From Apteryx mantelli (lineage: Eukaryota > Chordata > Aves > Apterygiformes > Apterygidae): a stretch of DNA of 64,000 nt. The position numbers and the translations under genes were made by a program. This document shows positions 36,022 to 47,472 of the stretch, in pieces (within the stretch, counting starts at the first letter, position 1; the number at the start of each line of letters is the position of its first letter). The DNA lies in contig NC_089983.1 of NCBI RefSeq assembly GCF_036417845.1, positions 20,861,207-20,925,206 of the forward strand. Direction: 5' to 3'. The notes beneath the pieces are model-generated. The model was not told where the DNA came from. It saw only the letters and a program-made list of their open reading frames with translations, and searched no databases.

Positions 36022-36249
36022 CTGTGCAAGTGTCTGGCGTACAATGCTTTTCATTCGCCATACTTTGTCCAAATGAAAGGGATTTGCTGTAGAAGGAGAA
36101 GCCTGACAGAAATACAGCAGACCTGCTCTCCAGCGGAAACGACTGCCCGTCACACGGCGTGGGGTGCAGAACTGCTGTTTGTTCATCCTGCTGCTGGGCT
36201 ACGATAGCCCCATCAGAGGGCAACTGGTCAGTACACGAAAGATCAGGCT
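36022..36249 (-). pseudogene. Intact-looking phase 1-1 cysteine-containing exon of the - strand gene
   Basis: The acceptor is tttcactgacattccatttag and the donor TGCACAG|gtaaagag, both good. The exon is exactly 228 nt (76 codons) and open only in the phase 1 frame. It starts PDLSCTDQLPSDGAIVAQQ, has TPCDGQSFPLESRSAVFLS in the middle and ends HCTPDTCTG. The CTxxLPxxGAI start resembles the sushi-like exon at 32075-32295. It contains roughly ten CpG dinucleotides in a CpG-poor locus. Taken alone it looks like a living exon; it is listed as a pseudogene because neighbouring exons are broken. Confidence 0.55.
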
Positions 36250-37349
36250 CTAAATGGAATGTCAGTGAAAGAAATATTACTGATTAACCTTCACTCGCAT
36301 TATGCCAGAAGAAACACAGTAACTAAACTCCCCCCCGAGACATCAATGCTTTATTTTTATTTTTATTTTTTTTTAAGTTATTTACTGAATGACAGTTTCC
36401 AAATATTGAGGAAATACTGAAGCAAAGAATAAAAGCTGATTTTGCAGGGAGAGAAAGTCATTATTTTTAAGAAGCTACCATAAAAAAATGCCCTTATTAA
36501 AAAATATGGAACATGAAATGTAAAATTCTGAAATGCTAAAATTTCCCATGTTGCCTTCTCTCTGGTAATTTGTCATTGTATCTAACAGGAAAAGTCATGC
36601 CTCGGTTTATTTTTCCATCGTTTTCCTGTTCCTTCTGTCAATGTGTAGCATCAATTCAGACTGGGTAGATTGAAGCTATTACTACTACATATGCTTTAAT
36701 TGCTGGTGCGGATCCCTGATTTTAAGTCCCTGATTGCAGTATAGGTCTACATTATAAATAACACAGGCCTTTCTACCACTGACATCTGCTCTAAATGCAC
36801 ACTGCTATTCCCTACCAGCTATTTTCTTCTGGTTCTAGAGCCATAGGTTCCAGATAGATTTGTTTTTCTTAACTCCCTTCAAACACATCATTTAAGCTTC
36901 ATGACTCTCTAACGGCAGTAGTGAATGAATCCTAAAAAATTCTGCCTCAGTAGCGAATGTCACAGCCCTCAGCTACAACATCCGATTCCCTAACAAACAT
37001 GAGCGGCCTGGCGGCAAGCTGGCCTGCCAGAACAGGAACTCTATTACCAGTGTTTCTCTGCTGAACTATTCCATTTACTCACTGGCTACTAAACAAGGCA
37101 GATCTGGGGCATTGGTTAACCCCTTCTAAGGGGTATCCTGTCTCATTTCAGCATAAAAACAATTAATGTGTACTTCCTATTTTTTCTCATATATTTTATC
37201 ATTTATACAGTACATAAACTTTTAGTTAAGCAGGCTATTTAAATGTATCTAATTTCTGGTATTAAGGAAGATACATACCATCTCAGTATCTTTGAACACT
37301 TCCCTCCTCCAGTTTATATAGTACTCTTAAACTGATAACAGTTAAAATA

Positions 37350-37402
37350 CATAATGCATATAATATATATAATATATAAAATATATGAAATATATAATGC
37401 AT
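37350..37402. repeat. AT-rich imperfect palindromic repeat
   Basis: Repeated ATATAATATATA-like units with ATGCATATAATG at both ends. Confidence 0.8.
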
Positions 37403-37853
37403 ATAATGCCCTTGAAGAGACAACAGCAAACTATGTTAACAGCTTAAATAACATTCTGGAGTTTCTCACTCTGAGCAATAGCTTAAGATTTTATCAAAAA
37501 ATCTTGAATATAACACTCATATTTTATCCAAAATCAGACAACTAGGGGTTTGTTGACTGTTTTTTAATATCATACAAATCAGACAAATGCTGTGGCCTTT
37601 GTTCCACTGCCCTTTAGCAAGTGCACTCAAACCTTTAAACCATTCGTTTGTATTCAATTTGCAAATCATGCTTTTGTATCTAAAATACTCACCTTTTTAC
37701 TCTTGGAAGGCAGAAGAATTTGCCAAGACAATTTTTATAATGGATTTTTTTTTCCTTTCAGACAATTTCAAACAACGTAGCCCTCCTGTGAACCCAGCCT
37801 TTTTTTTCCCTGACCCAATTAGATTCCAAACCTCTTCTTTAACCAATCAAAAT

Positions 37854-37865
37854 CCCCCCCCCCCC
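37854..37865. repeat. C12 homopolymer
   Basis: Twelve consecutive C in AT-rich DNA. Confidence 0.9.
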
Positions 37866-39233
37866 AGTGACAAATTCACCTCCTGGGGGTGTATCATGCT
37901 GCACATAACATGAGTTACTGAAGACAAGAATCTGCAAATAAATGTGTTTTTTTTTTAATTGAACTCATATGTATTTTGATGGAGGAGTTAGAAGGAGTGT
38001 TTGATAATTGAATAATTGTGCTTCCTTACTGAAGTCACTTCCTGATAAGCAGCCAAACTAATTTTCTAAAATAAATAAATGAAAGAGCTTGAATAACTCA
38101 GTCTTCCTGGCTGGTCACAATCAGTGTAGTATTATTCTAGCTAAAGACAACCTATGTTATTACTTTCCTCCTAAACAATATGTACAAGCCAACTAAAAAC
38201 ATAAGGAATTTATTGGCCTATTTAGATTTCTAAATCTGAAGGGGTAAACCCATTCACAGCAAACAACTGTCAAAGAAATTAACAATTGCTTTGTTAAATA
38301 GAAATTAATATTTTATTTATTAGAAATTAAATGAAAATAACACCTTCAATCTTAACCTTTGCTTTTATTTTCCTCACAAAAGTGAGGTCCTGCTCAGGTT
38401 TAGCAGAATAAATTGTATTTTTGTAAAATATGGTTAAAGTATACATATATATAATTATCAAACACACTACATATTTCTGAAAGTGGCATCAGCAGCAGGA
38501 AAAGCACTGGCATAAAGGAAGAACTAGTTCAGACAAAATAAAAACCCACAACTTCCATCTGAAATTCACACTGGAATAAGCATAAGACTATTTCCACAGA
38601 CTTTAAAAACTAGGCTAAATGATGACGTGTGCAGAATATGAGACTAACTACTGCTGAATGAATGTGCAGGAGTTTTAATATACATGAAATCAAAGAGAAG
38701 ATGCAAACTCCAAATATCCCCCAAAGCTTTTTGGAAGCTCTATTAAAGCCATTCCCGACAGTTTATTGGAAGTAGTTCCTATCCTCAGTAAACTTCGTTA
38801 ATGTTCTGCCATCATGTCAATGAACCTTTGTAGTCATTCTCTGGTTTCTACAAAAAAAACACACCAGAGGAAGTAGCTTGCTATCTCTTTTCACTTTTAA
38901 AGAAACTACTTTTTCAATGTTGTGACCTTAATTCAGAACAGTGTATATCTTTAGAGTGTGTACCTACACATATAAGATTGATAATTAATCTAATGCTTAG
39001 AAGCTAACAATCCTTTACGGGAACACTCTTAAATTAATGAGTCAGTAGATTCTCAAGCCAAGGTAATAAGATTTGCAAATACTCTTCACCAAATCTATCA
39101 TCCTCTTAGCCCTTTCCATTCTCTGTGGGAAGCAGTAATTCCTACTGAAGAAAGGCAGAGTGGCTTGTGTATGCGTGTCCCAGTCACTTCGGTACACAGT
39201 CAGATGATACAGCTTAAAATACTTTAAACTTAC

Positions 39234-39469
39234 CTTTGTTAAACTAGTTACCAGACTCTGTATTCAAGTGCTTAAAGAGAGTATTCATATGTGAGCAGAA
39301 TGGTCCAGCAGAGGAGCTGTAACAACAGTGGAGGGGATAGTTTGAAAAGTAAATGTGTGTTTGAGATAGTTGATCATCACAGCATATTGCACTGCATTCT
39401 GAGTCCACTGGAAATCCTCACTGTGTGAAGGCAAGGCTTTAACAGTGAGAATATAAACATTATAGGATC
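39234..39469 (-). pseudogene. Candidate exon following the HYR exon
   Basis: It ends at a near-consensus donor, AACAAAG|gtaagttt, in phase 1. The frame entered in phase 1 at 39469 begins GSYNVYILTVKALPSHSED and stays open for about 60 codons to HSAHI, then TGA. The terminal frame (HMNTLFKHLNTESGN, a stop, FNK) is displaced by one base. The length of 236 nt is again one short of a multiple of three. The acceptor is poor in pyrimidines, so the 5' border is doubtful. No domain was recognised. Confidence 0.3.
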
Positions 39470-39847
39470 CTGTCCACAGTGTCAAGCACAGTCTCCAGAA
39501 TGCAGTGAAGACAACAAGAGGTCCTTGGGCACCCAAGCGCTTAACTAATGTCTCAGGCAAAAGGTAAAACAACAATTTCTATAAAAAATATTCAACAGTT
39601 AACTACAACTATTTCTCTGAATTAATAAAGTTACACTCTGTGAGGGAGTTGGTCCATTGACATTAAAAGTTTTAGGTAGAAAACTATTTTTAAATATAAA
39701 ATATTCATGTTATTTGATATAGTGGAATTGATATCAAACTGTGCATGGAGCATGGACATTTGAGTTTGGTACTGGAAACTGAACTGTCAAAGAGGCAGCA
39801 GTATCCTGATTCAATTTTTTTAAGTTTTAAGCTAGAATAGCACTTAA

Positions 39848-40065
39848 GGTTGACGATTACTTTAAACCTGCAAAAGGCTATGTTTCCAGCTTCATCATGG
39901 GCTGTATATTGAACCTGATAAGTTCTGTACTGGAAGCCACTGGATATAGAAGCAGCTCCACTGCCATCACTGATTTCAGGCTGTTCCCAGCTGACTTGTA
40001 CTGCATGTGTCACAGTGGTTACAGCGATGGCTGTGGGCAGTTAGTAATGGCTGGAGGAATAGTAT
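39848..40065 (-). pseudogene. HYR (hyalin repeat) domain exon, frameshifted and with a probable lost donor
   Basis: The acceptor is ttgaaccccgcag, phase 1. The first frame reads DTIPPAITNCP, the HYR entry motif PPxI..CP, and then meets TAA. One base over, the frame continues AVTTVTHAVQVSWEQPEIS, then DGSG, and then VQYTAHDEAGNIAFCRFKV. That reproduces the HYR signature VxW..P...DxSG...VxYTAxDxAGNxAxCxFxV. A single missing C in the CCC run at 40035-40037 explains the shift. At the expected 3' border the sequence is AACC|ttaagtgc, a donor with G+1 changed to T. The observed 218 nt is one short of a symmetric 219-nt exon. A nearby GT at AAA|gtaatc is a less likely donor because it would break phase symmetry. 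Confidence 0.72.
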
Positions 40066-40753
40066 CTGCGGGGTTCAAGAGAGATAGGATGAGCATGTTA
40101 GGATGCTGCAAAGTAATAAAGCATATTTCAGAAAACAGAAAGCATACGGTAACGAACCGAAACACTGACAGATTTGCTGTAAAAATGTCTGTAGGAAATA
40201 TTTCCCATCTAACCAGATTTAAAAGTGGTAACATGTTCACTTTGTATGAAAGACTGACATTGCCAATTACAAAACAGAATGTAAAAAATCCACCAGTGAA
40301 TACCAACAACCTGCATTAATAGCACCCTAGGTGTATAGAGACTTCTAGAAAGCTAAAAATGAAAATATTCTGAAACTAAGTTCACTCTTTCAAGTAGAGC
40401 AGCAGTCAGCATTACTGCACAGCAAAGTCGTCGTTCTTAAGTATGTATTTTCTCACCTAAATTTTAGACCACACGAATACACTTTCGCAATCCCTGTTAA
40501 TTTAATTAATTTATACTTCTAAACAGATTTAAAGAGAGAAAAAGTACAGGTTCCCTTTTCCAAATTATAAATGATTTTTCCCTTCAGTTGAAAGCACCGG
40601 CTGTAAATTTCGATTGAGAGAATGTAATTTAATCCACGACATCACTGATAGCCTAGCGCACCACACTGTCACTCTGATACTGTGGCTAAGGAAAAGAAAC
40701 CAACCCTAACAACTATACAGACATCCAGTAGGAAATTTCAAAGTCATATCTAC

Positions 40754-40809
40754 CTGACAGTACTGCATTATTCTGATACTGTTCCTGGAGATTTAATATA
40801 CACCTGTGC
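40754..40809 (-). pseudogene. Candidate small exon upstream of the HYR exon
   Basis: 56 nt on the - strand between acceptor cttgtttcattcag and donor CTGTCAG|gtagatat. It reads HRCILNLQEQYQNNAVLS and ends in phase 1, which joins correctly to the phase 1 start of the HYR exon. The start phase would be 2, or 1 if a base has been lost. No domain is recognisable. Confidence 0.25.
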
Positions 40810-43800
40810 CTGAATGAAACAAGTATTGCAAGGTAATACTACCCAGTAAACAACCATTACTGAACCTTTCTTCCTTTTTCTCCTCCCTCCTTTCCTTTAC
40901 CCCCTTGCTCCCTAGGGCAAAAGTTCACAAACACAGGACTGTCCCATCTGTTTGCAAGATGACTTTTACCACTTAGGCCCTCAGCAACTTCAGTTTACAA
41001 ATATTTGGCTGCAGTAAGAGATGATACCTTTTTATTGCTTTTTTTCACCCAGAATGAACCCTCAGACAAAACTATAATCAACTCCACCTTAATAGCAATA
41101 ATCAGCACTTAAATGAGTAGAGTATTATTCATTAACACTATTTATTTGTATTCTGTGATAATCAAAACTCCAGAGAGGATCAGGACTACATGCTGCAGAA
41201 ATCTGGAGAAAGACAGTGCATTTGCATTGAACTGTTCACAGTTTAATTAGAAAAAAACCTGTAACAAGAGCAGATTATAGCCAATAAAAGAGTAACTCCT
41301 CTTTGTTAATGTAGTCAAGCCATCAGTAGATAATATGCTTCAGGGGAAAAGTTTGTAGATATTTCAGCCAAATGTATCGAAAAGCAGATTGTCATTTCAG
41401 AGAGAGATAGGAAAAAATAGGAAAGGGGAAGGGGGGAAACTGTGTGAAAGATGGGCAAAGTAAATGATTTTGCTGACAATATTCTGTACAAATTGAACTA
41501 TGGCAGTTAGGGCAGCCAAGCAGGAATCTGTCTATAGGTTTGTGCAGCCAGTGTCTCACAAAGCCTATGAAACCCACAGAGCAGCAGAAAGAATCAGCAC
41601 TGTATGACAGTGAGTTACTTTAACTAGAGGGTCACAGAAGACTGTCTGATCTCAATTAGAATGGTAAACACACTCATTGAATGTGGATAAGGAACATGTT
41701 AACATGAGGATATTTAAGGACATATATTGTCTATTTCTTCCACGTTTAGTGGAAACATTTATCATTTGGTGCAGAAATTATCAGTGTTTATAAACACCAG
41801 GATATGAATCACCCCAAAATAGCTTTCTTGAGTATACAATGTCAGTGCAAAAATAGGATAGTTGTTAAAATGTTCAGGAAAGTGTCTTTAAAAGCTTTGC
41901 ATCAAATGCCAGACTGATTTACTGATCAGCAAAATCCTATCAATCGACATGGAGTGAAAGGCCAGAATTCATGCCTTTGTATCAACCTTGTTAATTACCT
42001 TAAATAAGCAAGTTGATCCCAAAGTTAATAAAAAAGGATTTGATTCTAAATATATGTAGTGCTCAATATATCACAGGAGATCTAAAATAAGAAGGGAATA
42101 TTTTTGTCAAAGAATGACAAAGAACTGTACGTAGTCCAAACTGATGACAAGTGGACTAATTCTGGGCATCAGTTTCCAAACACACGTCCCTTGTTGCAGT
42201 CCTACGTCTGGGTAGAACTACTGAACATCCAGAGAGTCCTAGTAACTTCACGGGAAATTTACCAAGTTATCCAATGTAGAAATAAAGCTTTATATATCAT
42301 ATAATTCCTTAACTCAGCTCTTTTAACCCAAAAGGAAGGAGAGTTTGCTAAACAGACATTTCAGCAACTAAATTCCAGGTTTTTAAAGGCCAAATATTTT
42401 AAGTGAACTTTCCCCAAGACATATGTCTAATTGAACAAAACTCAAAGTGAATTTTCATCTGATATCCTACTTAAACAGGAAAATTTCCATGATATCATTT
42501 TATGTCTTCAAAAAGTTGTTCTGGAGGATTTTGATATGGTAATGTAATTCTGTTCTATCAACTAATACCTGTATTTCAGAAAGCACTAAAACCCACGTTT
42601 TGCTTATTTATTCAGGACATCTGAAATGGATATCTTTCATCACCTCACAATTCCTGAGTCATTCTTCAGAATTCTGCTTCTTCATTTAGAGATGTGTTTG
42701 ATGTCAAATACTAAATCTACTGGAAGCCACCTGTCAGGAAAGAGAAAAACCAGGAAGGCTGAGAAAAAACATGAATTCTAAATTATTGTTTGACTTTCTG
42801 CTTTAAAAGCAGAATTGTTGTATTAATAACATGTACTTCTCAAACTTCACAGTTTAACTTTGGGACTTATTTTGCTTTGTCAAATGCATTTTTATTTGCT
42901 AGACTACCTGTTTGCTTGAAAACAAATTTATAACCTCTCAAGATTTGTTTTCAAGAACCAAAAAAGTCTTACGTTTTTGGAAATTCAAAACTGTCCAACA
43001 TTACCCTTAGGAGAAAGAGATCCTCTTCACTGATTCCCATGAGTATTCTCCTGCCTTTATTAAGCAATAAAATCCTGAGGTCAGATAAAATTCTTTCTGC
43101 TAACAATCAAAGAAAAAATTACAGTCTCAGTTGAGATAAAACTTGAAGGGGGATAGAGTTACAAAAAATAATGACAGTACCTCATGGGTCTCTTACCAAG
43201 GCATGTCACAACTTAATTTATGTGTTAATTTACTTTTAATTAGTTACAGTAGATGTGAGGAGGACAGCACTCAGATGAGTGATGTGACCATCAGTATAGC
43301 TGATGAAAATGCCTTTAAATGCTGGAAGGTAGAAATGATAGTCTTGGTTAGAACATAATCCTGGATGGTAAATGAGATTGGAGTCAAAGCTGATCTCACT
43401 CTTTGATAGTGGTGACAGGAGTTATACCCTGAAATACACAAAATAAAATGTTCTGTGAGTTACTTCTTATATTGCTCTGCTTATTTTACCCATCCTAAGA
43501 CATATCAATACACCAGAATGAGAAAATTACTAATAACAACATCTCCAAAAATCAGAGAATTAATCATTAATCATGGTTTTAAATGATAAGCATGACAATT
43601 TCTGTTGCATCATTCATCAAAAAGATTGAGAATTCTATCAGGAATAAAAATTATAGTAATTCAGTTTCTGTCATTTTTCACCTTTTACAGAATAAGTCAT
43701 TTACATTCCTTTTTATTTTTCCATATTATGAGATCATTTCCAAAGCTTAAAATAACTTGGCAGTTCCACAAACATTTTCTGTTTTCTTAACATTTCCCTG

Positions 43801-45405
43801 TTTACTTATTACATGCATTAGGTTCCCTAACAGTGCTTTCCTGGCAAATTAGTAAAAACTTGCAAAGTTCTTTAAAAGGAAAATAAGACAGCTACTTAAT
43901 CCCACACAGAGCAAGCCAAAGGGCTCAATTTTGGAACTCTTTATTGAGCAATTCCTTAAAAAGATCAGTCCTATTGGCTCCAGGAACAATGAAATTATTT
44001 GATAAAGTGATTTCTCAGCAGTGTAGAAAAGGCTATGTAACTGAGTTCAGAATGCTCAAAATCAAAAAATGTGAACCAGCACTAGAATAACTGTAAAAGA
44101 TGAAATTGAATTGTTAGGGCTCATCCATCCTAATTTTTACAATATTATTGAACCTGCAAACTTATTAAATAAGGCCAATACACACATGAAAAAAAACTAC
44201 CGTTTTTAAAAATAAAAATCTATTATTTCAGTTCTTCTCCTTTCTCACACTTTAGGTTACAATTTTTTTCATATTTTTAAAGCTTAACTCTACAAGCTTT
44301 AAGTTTACAACTTAAATAGACTCATAGAACTTTGGTAAAGCAACTAACATTAGGAACATAAACTATCCTCTCTAATGAAAACTCTTTCTCTGATCACAGA
44401 TGACCTAACATCTTTAAAAATAAACCCTGACCTCTCATTGCTATGTTCTTTAGTCAGTTATCATACTAGTAAATCTCTAAGTATTTTCTTCTCTCTCCAT
44501 AGAGGAAATATGGGGAAAAGAGCTCTACCCACTGAGCAATAGAATATTCTCCCTTGGGTGGGTCTAAACTTTGCCTGCTAAAACATTTTCACTTTGCAAA
44601 TATCATGAAAAGTGATTCCATAAATGTACATATTCTTTTATTTCATAATGGAAGAAGGAGCAGATCCCAGATCCCCAATAAATGCGTTGTAAGCCGCTCA
44701 ACATACTTCAGTCAATATACTTCACCTCTATACTCAGTGCAAGATGTTTTGGGAGTCACAGGTTACTAACCAAGACTAGAATAGCAATGGTTATGGCACA
44801 TAATGAAAACCCAGACACTTCTACAGATTTTTTTACTTATCACAATCCTCATTCTAATTGTATTCCATTGTTCTATATAGCACCACAAAAGTCAACTATC
44901 CTAGAGAAAGTATTCTTCTATTTTGTTACCAAAAGGCTGGATGTAAAGAATGACATATTCAATAAAGTCTACCTTGAGTACACTGTGCAGTTTGGAAAAG
45001 ACCGACTGTCCTCCACACATTTCATTTCAAGGTATTTTAGAAGCAAACTGAAGGACATTTTCTGTAAATTTAATGTTTTGTGATCCAAATCTTTAATCTG
45101 GTACCCTTTTTAGTACCATGAGAATGTACTGGGAAAATGAGCACAGGAAAGTGTTCCAGATTCCCAGATTTAAAGCTAATCACAGCCTCATGTATAAAAT
45201 AACCAAATGGTCACACGGTATCTTGAAAATGACCTCCCTTTTAAAAACCCTAGATAAGATAAACACAGGTTTTTTACAAAATCCAAACAGATAACACAGT
45301 TACAAAGGTTTTTATAAGTTGCATGTGACAAGAAAGAAAAAGTGTAATCTGCTTAATCTGAGGTCAAATTCAAAAGACCTCTCTCTCCCCTACATGTATA
45401 CTTAC
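40810..45405. other. AT-rich sequence, possibly pseudogene introns
   Basis: One weak - strand segment (about 43197-43428) has a good acceptor and donor, but its 3' half is full of stops. Nothing else could be supported. Confidence 0.5.
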
Positions 45406-45462
45406 CATGCAGTCAGGAATTTTGCTTTAATTCATTCTCAGGAAGAACTTCAACTTGAAGAG
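45406..45462 (-). pseudogene. Possible additional 5' exon of the - strand gene
   Basis: 57 nt, phase 1-1, donor CTGCATG|gtaagtat (near perfect), acceptor caaaagctatcag (weak). It reads LQVEVLPENELKQNS, then TGA, then LH. It is offered only because size, phase and donor fit the pattern of the exons downstream. Confidence 0.18.
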
Positions 45463-46583
45463 CTGATAGCTTTTGTCCATTTATTTCAAATATTCTTGTT
45501 TGGAATTTGCTTATGCATTCGTTTTTAGAGCTTTATCCCATAAATACAATGTTTTATTGCTATTCATCAGTTGTCTTTGGATCCCATCTTCATCAACACT
45601 GTATCAGCAAAAAACAAATCAAAAAAGGAAATGCATTGGAAACAAAAGGAAAACAAACAGGCCAGCTTTCCCTGTCCTCTGTAAATGAAATACAAAGGCA
45701 AAAATAGGGGAGGGAATAAAAATTAAACTTGAGGTTTATCCTATCCCATGCAAATGGTACAAAATCTTTCTGGTTACACAAAAAAAAGATTTAGGAAATG
45801 CTAGCATGGAAGTTGCCAAAGCAACCTTACTTCAGACACATTTCATATAAGCATTTATGTTACGTAGTCTTTGCTTATGTAGTTGCTACTATTATTTTCA
45901 TGGGATTTGCTCCTCATCTAGTGGCATCAGGTCGTTCTGGTCTGAGCATTATTCCAGGCTACCTCTCATGCTTCTACAATCCCCGCTTCATTCTGCTGGA
46001 AGTGGAAATCGCATGACAGAGGTATCTTGTGACAGTTTATGTCTGTCCTCCTTTCCATTCTTCCCTCTGCCCCTAAGTTTTTCTGTATAGTATAAAAGCA
46101 CCAAGTTATTACAGCAAGGACCTGCTTATAAGTTTTCCTGAAAAATGAAACACCGTTACCTGGACACATCCTAAATACTGAACTTGAAGACCTAGGATGC
46201 AACCACAGAAACGCTGAGCCCTGACAGCTGCAACTGAAATCAAGAGAAGCTGTGTTTGATTATACCAATAATTTTTCTTTTAGCACAGTCCCTAAGTAAA
46301 ACTGGCCTATTCAAAAGGCCTTTTGCTGTATCTCAGCTCTTCAGTTGTAATATGGAGCTAAATCTGCCTTCTGACCATCCAGCAGTGATATGTCATAAAT
46401 TAATTAATGCTTGTAAAGAACTCAGTTATTATAGATGAATGTCACTAGCAAATTAGTCATTCTGTTTTTCAGAGTAGGATTTGAAAAGTCTGTAATAAAT
46501 AAGATAATAAGGGGGCACAGTAATAGGCAAGGATAAAACAGAATAACAAATGGCTTATTACCACACTCGTTCTGTACGCTCAC

Positions 46584-46752
46584 TGTGGGTTTGGTTCCTG
46601 AGGAAAACCGGAGCGTGCAGCCACGTCATTGAGGACTGAATCATAATGAATATTCATGGAAGGATTAAGTTTCACAAGGAACCCCACTTCTCCAGCTTTG
46701 CAATTCTGAGTTTGCCTTCCTTGACAATGTATTTCTAATATAGCTAACGTAG
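46584..46752 (-). pseudogene. Possible additional 5' exon of the - strand gene
   Basis: Acceptor ttgtgcctacttccag, phase 1. The frame is open throughout: TLAILEIHCQGRQTQNCKA and on to FPQEPNP. The 3' border reads CCCACAgtgagcg, which gives a non-symmetric exon of 169 nt. The protein looks plausible, with two cysteines, but it has no recognisable domain. Confidence 0.18.
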
Positions 46753-47448
46753 CTGGAAGTAGGCACAAGGAAAGTCTTTATAAAATCCCCATAATCTTTG
46801 GCAGAGGCATGCTCAGTTTCCACAGAATTTGGCTTTCACGCACTCCAGTCAGTACAAAATGCTCAGATTTGCTCAGAGACTTTTCTGGTCTGGCAGTCTG
46901 TAGCGAGTACTGAGCACATGCAAAAAGTGACTTTTCAGACTTACAAGTTGGGCAAATTTGAACATATATTTACTCTTTCCTGAGATAGTATAAAACATAC
47001 CACCCTGACACACGGAATACCACATCCAAAATTTAAACAAATTTCTCAAGAGGACAAATCCACCAGAGCATTTCCAGTGCAATACCTCAATAATTATTTA
47101 AATGAGCAATTCAGTATATTTTTCCAGCTCTTTGGAAATGTTTAAAACATTTTGGCTGGATCTTCTTAGTGAAATCTCAGACTGAAGCAGACATCCAACA
47201 AAGAAAATCAATCCCAAGGATCAGAGTTTTATAAAGTTATAAGCAGCAGAAAGCAGCAATCTTATAAAAACAGTTGCCAAGAAACTTTAATATGATGAGT
47301 GGTTGTATCAATACCTATACTGCAGACTTACCTATGTTTTTTTGTTTCGGAATAGACATAACCACATATGTATTATTTTTACCAAATGACTTTTAAAAGA
47401 ACTTTTATTTTTCTTGACTAAACCCCCCAAAGCTATAGCAGAAAGTCT

Positions 47449-47472
47449 ATTCTTAATTCAATTCTTAATTCA
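47449..47472. repeat. Short tandem duplication
   Basis: ATTCTTAATTCA repeated exactly twice. Confidence 0.9.

Larger units (their letters stand above)
36250..39233. other. Sequence between candidate pseudogene exons
   Basis: AT-rich. It includes a TA-rich palindromic stretch (37350-37402) and a C12 run (37854-37865). No exon could be defined here. Confidence 0.6.
31851..40809 (-). pseudogene. Decayed multi-exon gene for an extracellular HYR/sushi-type mosaic protein
   Basis: At least six - strand segments have the form polypyrimidine-AG, open or nearly open frame, GT donor. In order of transcription they are 39848-40065, 36022-36249, 34677-34912, 33648-33758, 32075-32295 and 31851-31970, with weaker candidates at 40754-40809 and 39234-39469. 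Most fit phase 1 at both ends, the arrangement typical of shuffled extracellular modules. The first encodes an HYR domain and the fifth looks like a sushi (CCP) domain. Others carry cysteine pairs such as HCTPDTC and SCGNSHC. Damage includes lengths one base short of a multiple of three in three of the six exons, in-frame stops in at least two, and a probable GT-to-TT donor loss. HYR plus sushi modules occur in SVEP1, SRPX and SRPX2, but the sequence is none of these that I can recognise. The parent gene is unknown, and a live gene with assembly errors is the main alternative. Confidence 0.6.

Noticed and set aside
39897-40319. 140-codon + strand open frame
   Set aside because: It is the antisense shadow of the HYR exon. 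The - strand carries the clear domain signature.
43197-43428. Possible - strand exon beginning YNSCHHYQRVRSALTPISF
   Set aside because: The acceptor (tgtatttcag) and donor (CTTG|gtaagaga) are good, but the 3' half has stops in all frames and the length does not fit phase 1-1.
44682-45083. 133-codon + strand open frame
   Set aside because: No recognisable motif, and its composition follows the AT-rich background.
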